A DNA stretch of 6,323 nucleotides from Candidatus Zhuqueibacterota bacterium. Its GTDB lineage: Bacteria > Zhuqueibacterota > Zhuqueibacteria > Thermofontimicrobiales > Thiofontviventaceae. Shown here piece by piece: positions 1 through 5,606 of this stretch. The notes below the pieces were generated by a model that did no database searches, had not been told where the DNA came from, and worked only from the letters and a program-made list of their open reading frames with translations. The stretch is taken from positions 1-6,323 of the forward strand of contig WJJN01000182.1 of NCBI GenBank assembly GCA_014729735.1. The letters run 5' to 3'. The stretch's first letter is position 1; each line of letters begins with the position of its first letter. The position numbers were made by a program, and so were the translations under genes.

Positions 1-1079
1 GATATTTCCGGATCGCTGAATATTACTCCCGGAATCCCGAGGTTGTCGAATGCTGCGGGCTCTCCTGAAATCGCTTCTGCCGCAACTTTGCCCATGTGCG
101 ACGCCCGATGAGCAAGCATAGGTCCTGCAATAAGATCGCCGATTGCATACACGTGTTCCAGCGCTGTCTGCATTTTCTCGTTCACTTCGATGAATCCACG
201 ATCCGTTGTTTTCAAGCCCAGTTCTTCCAGTCCGATATCTTCGGTATTCGGATGACGACCTACTGCAACCAGTATTTTATCCACTTGGATATTTTTTTCG
301 TTATCTCCATTGCTATACGTGACTTCTGCCGTGTCCTTTAGTTTCTTCATATCAGTTACTTTAGAACCCAGCATCAAATTGATACCGCTTTTCTTCAGAG
401 ACTTTGAAAGGACCCGTGCCATCTCCGGTTCGAGCCACGGAAGCAAGTTTTCCTGCATTTCGATAATCGTAACTTCTGATCCAAGCTTTGCATAGACCAT
501 TCCCAGCTCCAAACCCACCGATCCGGCACCGACAACAAGCATCCTTTCCGGGACATCCTGTAGTGATACTGCATCATTCGAATCGATGATATTCTCATCA
601 CTAAATGGCATTTGCGGCAGCTCGATGGGACGCGAACCGGTGGCGATAATCACATCCTTGTACTTCAGGCGCTGAAGTCCTTCTTTCGTATCTACAAGCA
701 AATGTCCTGGCTCTGAAAATGATGCACTCCCGCGAACTACATCGACACCGTTCTTTGACAACAGCGTTTCAACGCCTTTCCGCAATTTAGACACAACGCC
801 ATCTTTCCATTCATGCATTTTAGCCATATCCACAGATACATCCTTCGTAATCAGTCCCATATCGTTTGCAATTGACAGATGATGTTTTAAACCGGATACC
901 TCGATCATCGCTTTGGACGGAATACAGCCCCAGTTAAGGCAAATCCCGCCAATCAGGTCTTTTTCGACCAGGACGACTTCCTGTCCCAGTTGGGCGGCAC
1001 GGATCGCGGCAACGTAACCACCGGGACCCGAACCGATAACCACGGTTTCAACGCTTTGTGTAAAATCACCAACTACCAT
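1..1079 (-). CDS. lpd: Dihydrolipoamide dehydrogenase (E3), 3' end cut by window edge
   Basis: This gene encodes the FAD- and NAD-dependent E3 flavoprotein that reoxidises the dihydrolipoyl arm of E2. Translation from the ATG at 1079 stays open to the left edge, giving 359 complete codons. The N-terminal FAD-binding glycine motif GSGPGG is at residues 16-21. The redox disulfide lies in GGICLNWGCIPSK at 44-56 (C47 and C52). ATGSRP is at 146-151, the NAD-binding motif GAGSVGLELG at 184-193, and the second FAD contact AIGD at 312-315. The fragment ends in the start of the dimerisation domain (IFSDPEI). About 100 residues are outside, including the catalytic His-Glu pair expected in the family. 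The start is supported by AAGGA six bases upstream and by the short distance to the FAD motif. A 269-base AT-rich gap separates it from the E2 gene, so it may have its own promoter. Family assignment is firm; a role serving this complex is inferred from position. Confidence 0.96.
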   Translation of the reverse strand, partial: MVVGDFTQSVETVVIGSGPGGYVAAIRAAQLGQEVVLVEKDLIGGICLNWGCIPSKAMIEVSGLKHHLSIANDMGLITKDVSVDMAKMHEWKDGVVSKLRKGVETLLSKNGVDVVRGSASFSEPGHLLVDTKEGLQRLKYKDVIIATGSRPIELPQMPFSDENIIDSNDAVSLQDVPERMLVVGAGSVGLELGMVYAKLGSEVTIIEMQENLLPWLEPEMARVLSKSLKKSGINLMLGSKVTDMKKLKDTAEVTYSNGDNEKNIQVDKILVAVGRHPNTEDIGLEELGLKTTDRGFIEVNEKMQTALEHVYAIGDLIAGPMLAHRASHMGKVAAEAISGEPAAFDNLGIPGVIFSDPEI

Positions 1080-1085
1080 AATTTA

Positions 1086-1090
1086 TCCTT
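1086..1090 (-). promoter_or_regulatory. Ribosome binding site of lpd
   Basis: The minus strand reads AAGGA followed by a six-base spacer and ATG at 1079. This fixes the lpd start, since no other start codon lies between it and the FAD-binding glycine motif. Confidence 0.7.
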
Positions 1091-1123
1091 TTTTATGAAT
1101 CGATTCTTCACCATTGATTTAAT

Positions 1124-1135
1124 TTAGAATTCTAA
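1124..1135. repeat. 12-bp perfect palindrome upstream of lpd
   Basis: TTAGAATTCTAA is identical to its own reverse complement. Its near edge lies 44 bases before the lpd ATG on the minus strand, a plausible position for an operator bound by a dimeric regulator. In such AT-rich sequence a palindrome of this size could also arise by chance. No regulator gene is visible in the window. Confidence 0.35.
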
Positions 1136-1151
1136 CTTTGAAAACACCAAT

Positions 1152-1298
1152 ATTCAGGTAAATTCCAATCCCCAAGCACCAAATTCCAAATAATTCTCAA
1201 TTTTCAAAACAACCAATTAGAAACAAATGCCTCTCAATATAAATTATTTTGATTATTTGATTTTTTTATTGTAATTTGATATTTGGAATTTACAGAAT
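1152..1298. repeat. Inverted-repeat element (possible MITE-like or degenerate intergenic repeat)
   Basis: The left end (1152-1168, ATTCAGGTAAATTCCAA) and the reverse complement of the right end (1283-1298, ATTCTGTAAATTCCAA) match apart from one missing base and one mismatch. An 11-bp perfect core, GTAAATTCCAA, pairs 1158-1168 with 1283-1293. A second register pairs 1181-1192 (AAATTCCAAATA) with 1280-1291. The 9-mer AAATTCCAA occurs at 1160-1168 and 1181-1189, and inverted at 1283-1291. The interior is AT-rich and non-coding. I see no clear target-site duplication. It resembles the degenerate 'TTTGGAATTTG' spacer repeats I recall from some environmental bacterial genomes, but I cannot confirm copies elsewhere. 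Confidence 0.45.
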
Positions 1299-1348
1299 CC
1301 TAATTAAAAATTCATACGTCATTTAATACTATCAAATTTCAAAAGCCA

Positions 1349-2659
1349 CTATACAATATCTATTAGCATCCTCATCGGATTTTCCAGCAGGCTGACCAGC
1401 CTGTTCGTAAACCGGGCAACTTGCGCGCCGTCGAGGATGCGGTGGTCGAATGAAACGACCAGCGGCATCATCGTCCTGATGACGACCTCATCGTCCTTTA
1501 CCACCGGGCGCTTTTTCGCAGCCAGCGGGCAGAGAATAGCCACCTGCGGATGCTGGATGATAGGCGTGGCATGCGTGCCGCCGATTGCGCCGACATTGGT
1601 GATACTGAACGTGCCCCCGCGCAAATCTTCAAGATCTATTTCCCGGCTGCGTGCTTGCTCTGAAAGCTGCTGAATCTCTTGCGCGATTTGAATGACGCTC
1701 TTTTTATCGGCGTTCTTGACTACCGGAACCATCAATCCGTTTTCCGTATCCGTGGCAATCCCGATATGATAATAATCCTTGTAAACGATCTCACCGCTTT
1801 CTTCATCCAGTGATGAATTTACTTCAGGATATTCCTTTAACGCCGCAACCACAGCCCGCACGATCAGCGACGTCACCGTCAATTTGATGCCGCGCTGTTC
1901 AGCCTGTGCTTTCTCTTTCTTAATCACTTCCATTAATTCGGTAACATCGGCTTCATCCGTATGTGAAACATGCGGAATGGTTGAAAACGAACGTACCATT
2001 ACCTCGGCAATGCGCTTACGAATGCCTTTCAGGGGCTCGCGACGTGTCGCACCATATTTTTCAAAATCAAATCCCAATGTGGATGGCTCATGATCCACAG
2101 CCGCTGCACGCGGTATCTTCGGAGCTTCAGCCGGTGCTTCTTTCACTGAGCGACGAACATCATCATCAGTCACGCGACCGCGGGAGCCTGTTCCTTTCAC
2201 CCGGTTTATATCGACACCCAACTCCCGTGCCAGATGACGCGTATGTGGCGTTGCCAGTACCCGTTTCTGTGGCGCAGTCTGAGCTTCTGCAACAGCAGGT
2301 TCTTTTTCCTGTGGTTTCTCAGCCGCTGCTTTTTTCGGAACCTTTTTCGGTTTTTCTTTCTTCTCCGGTTCCGGCTGCTCCTCCTTTGCCGGTTCCGCAG
2401 CAACTTCTTCCTCAACTTCACCTTCGGCATCAATTATGATGAGCGGATCGCCGACAGCGACCACATCTCCGGGCTCATGAGGAATTTCCAGCACTTTTCC
2501 ATCTGCCGGAGCCGGAAGCGTCACCACAGCCTTATCGGTTTCCACCTTGATAATGACTTCGTCGGATTTAATCGCATCGCCGACCTGAACTTCGTAGCTC
2601 ACGATTTCTGCTTCATGAATTCCCTCACCAACATCGGGAAGACGAAATGTATACCTCAT
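1349..2659 (-). CDS. pdhC: 2-oxoacid dehydrogenase E2, dihydrolipoamide acyltransferase
   Basis: This 436-residue protein is the structural core of the complex. Its swinging lipoyl arm carries the acyl group from E1 to CoA. Residues 1-78 form a single biotinyl/lipoyl domain with the target lysine K43 in VETDKAVV. Residues 80-132 are a flexible linker rich in Pro, Ala, Glu and Lys. The peripheral-subunit-binding domain spans about 133-171 (ATPHTRHLARELGVD through GRVTDDDV). After a second linker, the catalytic domain runs from about 205 to the end. It carries the HRILDG signature with H406 and D410, the residues that deprotonate CoA and stabilise the transition state in this family. All domains are intact and the length is typical. 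It starts 2 bases after the E1 beta stop, with GGAG eight bases upstream. Substrate cannot be proved from sequence: pyruvate is favoured by similarity to Bacillus-type complexes, and a branched-chain 2-oxoacid is the alternative. Confidence 0.96.
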   Translation of the reverse strand: MRYTFRLPDVGEGIHEAEIVSYEVQVGDAIKSDEVIIKVETDKAVVTLPAPADGKVLEIPHEPGDVVAVGDPLIIIDAEGEVEEEVAAEPAKEEQPEPEKKEKPKKVPKKAAAEKPQEKEPAVAEAQTAPQKRVLATPHTRHLARELGVDINRVKGTGSRGRVTDDDVRRSVKEAPAEAPKIPRAAAVDHEPSTLGFDFEKYGATRREPLKGIRKRIAEVMVRSFSTIPHVSHTDEADVTELMEVIKKEKAQAEQRGIKLTVTSLIVRAVVAALKEYPEVNSSLDEESGEIVYKDYYHIGIATDTENGLMVPVVKNADKKSVIQIAQEIQQLSEQARSREIDLEDLRGGTFSITNVGAIGGTHATPIIQHPQVAILCPLAAKKRPVVKDDEVVIRTMMPLVVSFDHRILDGAQVARFTNRLVSLLENPMRMLIDIV

Positions 2660-2661
2660 GA

Positions 2662-3639
2662 TTAAAACTCCATTGTTTTATGAATTGCCTTTACAACTCG
2701 TTCTGAATTCGGGTAATTATAATCTTCCAGTTTTGATAGCGGCGGAATGATATCGTAGCCGGTCACACGCTGGATTGGCGCCAGGAGATGCAGCAGATTT
2801 CGCTCGCCGACGATTGCTGCAATCTCTGCTCCCACACCGAAAGAGCGCGGGGCTTCGTGGACAATTACGAGCCTCCCGGTTTTCTCCACCGACTTCGTGA
2901 TCGTTTCGACATCGAATGGCAGAATGGTACGAAGGTCGATTACCTCCGCATCAACGCCCTCGTTGTCGACATGCTCTGCTGCTTCCTGCATCACAGGAAT
3001 CATGCCGCCCCAGCCAACCAGCGTAATGTCCGCACCTTCTCGTACAGTTTCCGCTTTGCCGATGGGAGTCCGGTATATTTCTTCCGGTACTTCTTCCTTT
3101 TTATATCGATAAAGCCGTTTTGGCTCCAGATAAATCACAGGTCCCGGATGCTCGATAGAAGATATCAGTAAACCTTTGGCATCTTTTGGCGTGGAGGGAA
3201 TCACAACCGTCAATCCGGGGATGTGGGCAAAATGTGCTTCGGTGCTTTCGGAATGATGCTCCAGCGCTTTCACGCCGGCACCATACGGCGCCCGTACAAC
3301 CATTGGGATAGAATAGCGCCCCTGACTGCGGTGCAAATAACGAGCTGCATGACACAGGATTTGATCAAATCCCTGGTAAATAAAACCAAGAAACTGAATT
3401 TCTGCCACGGGCTTCAATCCATTGATTGCCATCCCTATGGCTGCACCAACAATTGAAGACTCCGCCAGTGGCGTGTCCATCACCCTGCTTTCTCCGAATT
3501 TATCTATTAAGCCCAATGTCGCCCGAAAAACACCGCCATCGATTCCGACATCTTCTCCCAGAACTACGACGGTCTCATCATCTTCCATTTTCTGATGCAG
3601 GGCTTCATTTATCGCCTGAATCATCGATTTTCGTGCCAT
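2662..3639 (-). CDS. pdhB: 2-oxoacid (pyruvate) dehydrogenase E1 component, beta subunit
   Basis: This 325-residue protein matches the usual length of Bacillus-type PdhB. It forms an alpha2beta2 heterotetramer with E1 alpha and supplies the pyrimidine-binding half of the thiamine diphosphate site. The conserved cofactor-activating glutamate is E60 in DTPLAESSIVG. The active-site histidine region is ALEHHSESTEAHFAHIPG, with H129 aligned to the catalytic His of the family. The transketolase C-terminal domain covers about residues 200-320 (VIDLRTILPFD, then VIVHEAPRSFGVGAEIA). It ends in the MEF tail, similar to the LEF end of Bacillus PdhB. Its ATG overlaps the E1 alpha stop by one base (TAATG) behind a strong AGGAGG, which suggests translational coupling and equal subunit output. 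Some segments (AKGLLISSIEHPGPVIYLEPKRLYR region) also resemble branched-chain E1 beta, so substrate is not settled. Confidence 0.95.
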   Translation of the reverse strand: MARKSMIQAINEALHQKMEDDETVVVLGEDVGIDGGVFRATLGLIDKFGESRVMDTPLAESSIVGAAIGMAINGLKPVAEIQFLGFIYQGFDQILCHAARYLHRSQGRYSIPMVVRAPYGAGVKALEHHSESTEAHFAHIPGLTVVIPSTPKDAKGLLISSIEHPGPVIYLEPKRLYRYKKEEVPEEIYRTPIGKAETVREGADITLVGWGGMIPVMQEAAEHVDNEGVDAEVIDLRTILPFDVETITKSVEKTGRLVIVHEAPRSFGVGAEIAAIVGERNLLHLLAPIQRVTGYDIIPPLSKLEDYNYPNSERVVKAIHKTMEF

Positions 3640-3654
3640 TATTTTTTCCCTCCT
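3637..3654 (-). promoter_or_regulatory. Strong ribosome binding site and TAATG stop-start overlap for E1 beta
   Basis: On the minus strand AGGAGG (3649-3654) lies inside the last codons of E1 alpha and is followed nine bases later by the E1 beta ATG. The ATG shares one base with the upstream TAA. This arrangement fixes the start and indicates translational coupling of the two E1 subunits. Confidence 0.8.
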
Positions 3655-4694
3655 GCTTGCGTTAACTCCTTCACTTCCTCTAACTGTTCCTTTAAATGCC
3701 AGGGCATCTCATTGTACATATAATCGAACATGGTTTCCGGTTCCGGCATATCGCTATTTTCATATTCTTTTACAGCCTGTTCAACTTCTTTCGTGCATTC
3801 TTCAACCAATTCCTTATCCTTTTCTTCACTCCAGTCCAGTTCTTTCATAAGATACTTCTTTACCCGTTCGATTGGATCTCGTTTTTCCCATGTTTTCAGC
3901 AGATCGGGTTTCCGATAGCGAGTGGCATCATCAGCCGTGGTATGATCTCCCATGCGATACGTCACCAGTTCAATCAGCGCTGGTTTGAATTCGTTTCGGG
4001 CGATATCGGCTCGCTCCTTCACGGTTTTATACACTGCAAATACATCGTTGCCATCCACTCGCAAACCGTCGATAGCATACGCTGCGGCTTTCTCGGCAAG
4101 TGTTTTAGTAGCCGTCTGTTTTTCCACCGGCACTGAAATCGCCCAGTGATTATTTTGAATCACAAAAACCACCGGCAATTTCCACAGTCCTGCTAAATTA
4201 AGGCTTTCATGAAAATCACCCTGCGATGTGGAGCCATCTCCCGAAGAAGACAGGATCATGCTTTTTTCGCCCCTGGTTTTTGCAGCCACCGCCATTCCTG
4301 CAGCGTGGCATAAATGAGCGCCGACAGTGATGCAAGTGGGCAGAACGCGTTTATCTTCCGGGATGTAATTCCCGCGCTCGTCACCACCCCAATAGCGGTA
4401 TTGATTCTTCATTGAAATGCCAAGTGTGAACAGCGATCCGTATTCACGGAACGCAGGCACAAACCAATCCCCGGCTTGCAGTGCCAGTGCCATTCCGACA
4501 TTGGAGGCTTCCTGACCGCGGACCGAGGCTAACGTGCCCAGTCTGCCCTGCCGCTGAAGCGACATCGCCTTGTCGTTCCACAACCGGGTCAGGATCATCA
4601 GCCGATACATTTTGCGTATCTCCTGCTCCTTGATATCGGCAAGATCATCCGCTTTGTACTTTCCGTTCTCATCCAGTATTTGAATCAGTTTCAT
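3639..4694 (-). CDS. pdhA: 2-oxoacid (pyruvate) dehydrogenase E1 component, alpha subunit
   Basis: This 351-residue subunit binds thiamine diphosphate and Mg2+ and carries out oxidative decarboxylation and reductive acetylation of E2 lipoyl groups. The thiamine diphosphate motif begins with GDG at 152-154 and ends at the NN pair 181-182, about 30 residues in all, as expected. RLGTLASVRGQEAS (51-64) and the FREYG segment (82-86) match the substrate channel region of the family. The active-site loop is TYRMGDHTTADD at 245-256, with H251 in the loop position that contacts the cofactor. The C-terminus (NEMPWHLKEQLEE) resembles the end of Bacillus PdhA, which helps identify the pyruvate-type subfamily. 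AGGAG lies ten bases before the ATG, and the gene begins 17 bases after the lipB stop, so it is almost certainly cotranscribed with lipB. Substrate could also be a branched-chain 2-oxoacid. Confidence 0.95.
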   Translation of the reverse strand: MKLIQILDENGKYKADDLADIKEQEIRKMYRLMILTRLWNDKAMSLQRQGRLGTLASVRGQEASNVGMALALQAGDWFVPAFREYGSLFTLGISMKNQYRYWGGDERGNYIPEDKRVLPTCITVGAHLCHAAGMAVAAKTRGEKSMILSSSGDGSTSQGDFHESLNLAGLWKLPVVFVIQNNHWAISVPVEKQTATKTLAEKAAAYAIDGLRVDGNDVFAVYKTVKERADIARNEFKPALIELVTYRMGDHTTADDATRYRKPDLLKTWEKRDPIERVKKYLMKELDWSEEKDKELVEECTKEVEQAVKEYENSDMPEPETMFDYMYNEMPWHLKEQLEEVKELTQAGGKK

Positions 4695-4711
4695 TTCTAT
4701 TTTTCTCCTGT

Positions 4712-5527
4712 TTAACGATTATTTATTTTAACCGGACTGTTTAACATTGAGTCCAGCGTGTTTCTCCCTTCTTTTTCTAAAAGTGTCATGTATTTTAGCT
4801 CATCTCTTCCATTGCTGGAAATATTGATCCGACGATGAAACACGTCTTGAAAATGGCGGATCACCGAACTTTTCACTGCAGCTCGATCTGGCTCGTTACC
4901 GGTTGCTTCGGCGATAGTTGTCAAACACACATCTTTCAAACCACACGGTCTGATATACAGAGACGGTTCAATATTTCCTGTCAAATTCAATGCAAAGCCG
5001 AAACTAGTCACCCAGCGCGAGATATGCACGCCGGTCGAAGCGATTTTTTTGCCCTTATGCCAGAGACCAATTTGTGCCGTCTCATCACGACGCCTGCTTG
5101 CAGTCACGCCATAATCTTTTAACGTCCTGATTCCCACCTCTTCAAGACGGTACATATAGTTGGATAGATTTTGTTCATGAGGATTCAATTTCAGAATGGG
5201 ATAACAGACCAGTTGACCGTCCCAATGATAGGTCAGACCGCCACCTCGTATGGATTTAAACAGATAAATGCCCTGTTGTTCGAAATAAATTTGCGGTTTC
5301 GCCAAATCATCGGGATTGAAGGGGCGCGCACCGACTGCTAAAGACGCCGGATGATTCATAATCAACAGCATATCCGGGATGCGGTCATGCAGGCGCAGTT
5401 CGGTGAGTCTTTCCATGAGGATATTGACTTCGGAGATCCTGATTTCTCCGATGTCTAATACGGAACACGTTTCCTCATCCCCGTTGGCATTTTCAAGAGT
5501 TGTTGCATTTTGGATTCGGTCACTCAT
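4712..5527 (-). CDS. lipB: Octanoyl-[ACP]:protein N-octanoyltransferase (LipB-type)
   Basis: This 271-residue enzyme would transfer octanoyl from acyl carrier protein to the lipoyl-domain lysine of E2, the first step of de novo lipoate assembly in the cytoplasm. The family signature RGGxxTYHxxGQLVxYP is present at residues 94-110. K161 in GKKIASTGV and C195 in RPCG match the catalytic Lys/Cys dyad, so the enzyme is probably active. It differs from typical family members in three ways: the usual HGPG after TY is HWDG (101-104), the usual SHG is SFG (175-177), and it is longer, with about 20 extra residues at the N-terminus and about 40 beyond the expected C-terminal helix. The upstream sequence has only a weak purine-rich site (AAAGAAAG), so the start is less certain. 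However, the next in-frame ATG (residue 38) would remove conserved sequence. Its place directly before the E1-E2 genes supports a dedicated lipoylation role. Confidence 0.9.
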   Translation of the reverse strand: MSDRIQNATTLENANGDEETCSVLDIGEIRISEVNILMERLTELRLHDRIPDMLLIMNHPASLAVGARPFNPDDLAKPQIYFEQQGIYLFKSIRGGGLTYHWDGQLVCYPILKLNPHEQNLSNYMYRLEEVGIRTLKDYGVTASRRRDETAQIGLWHKGKKIASTGVHISRWVTSFGFALNLTGNIEPSLYIRPCGLKDVCLTTIAEATGNEPDRAAVKSSVIRHFQDVFHRRINISSNGRDELKYMTLLEKEGRNTLDSMLNSPVKINNR

Positions 5528-5606
5528 CGGTATTTCTTTCTTTGTTGTTTCCTTTCTTTATGCACCTTTGCGAAGTTTAAAACCTTCGCAAGGGTCTTGC
5601 TCGATT
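5528..5606. other. Spacer between the hydroxyacid dehydrogenase gene and lipB
   Basis: This 79-base gap contains the hairpin at 5565-5593 and, nearer lipB, a purine-rich run on the minus strand. No clear promoter hexamers are visible. It is the largest gap between the dehydrogenase and the E2 gene and the best candidate for the 5' boundary of the lipB-E1-E2 transcript. Confidence 0.5.
5565..5593. repeat. Palindromic hairpin between the hydroxyacid dehydrogenase gene and lipB
   Basis: TTGCGAAG (5568-5575) pairs with CTTCGCAA (5584-5591) around an eight-base loop. The stem extends outward through one bulged T to give CCTTTGCGAAG against CTTCGCAAGG. It lies 14 bases after the dehydrogenase stop and 38 bases before the lipB ATG. 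On the transcribed minus strand the hairpin is followed by GGTGCATAAAG rather than a U-run, so it is a poor intrinsic terminator. It could be an mRNA-stabilising stem, a REP-like palindrome, or a protein-binding site. Confidence 0.55.

Larger units (their letters stand above)
1080..1348. other. AT-rich intergenic spacer between the E2 gene and lpd
   Basis: This 269-base stretch is visibly far richer in A and T than the genes around it and has no credible reading frame. It is the only long gap in an otherwise tightly packed cluster. It contains an inverted-repeat element (1152-1298), a perfect palindrome (1124-1135) and the lpd ribosome binding site. I see no GC-rich hairpin with a U-run that would end transcription after the E2 gene, and no confident -35/-10 pair for lpd. 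It may hold the lpd promoter, or be a remnant of a small repeat insertion that the transcript reads through. Confidence 0.8.

Noticed and set aside
96..601. Several short frames on both strands
   Set aside because: They lie inside the unbroken lpd reading frame, which carries the NAD- and FAD-binding motifs of the family.
1080..1348. CRISPR array or tandem repeat array
   Set aside because: The repeated 9-mer occurs only three times, in mixed orientation and with irregular spacing, and there are no unique spacers of constant length.
1963..2439. 158-residue open frame on the plus strand
   Set aside because: It lies wholly opposite the E2 gene, whose domains and catalytic motif are clear. Its proline/leucine-rich translation is the reverse of the linker and binding-domain sequence.
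2234..2665. 143-residue open frame on the plus strand rich in Phe, Leu and Arg
   Set aside because: It is antisense to the lipoyl domain and linker of E2 and has the same reverse-strand bias. It has no recognisable domain.
3696..4136. 146-residue open frame on the plus strand with phenylalanine-rich, membrane-like stretches
   Set aside because: It is antisense to the charged C-terminal half of E1 alpha. Lys/Glu codons read backwards give Phe/Leu/Ser-rich sequence, so the hydrophobic look is an artefact.
5565..5593. Hairpin as an intrinsic terminator of the dehydrogenase gene
   Set aside because: On the minus strand the stem is followed by GGTGCATAAAG and no U-run, so I list it only as a palindrome.
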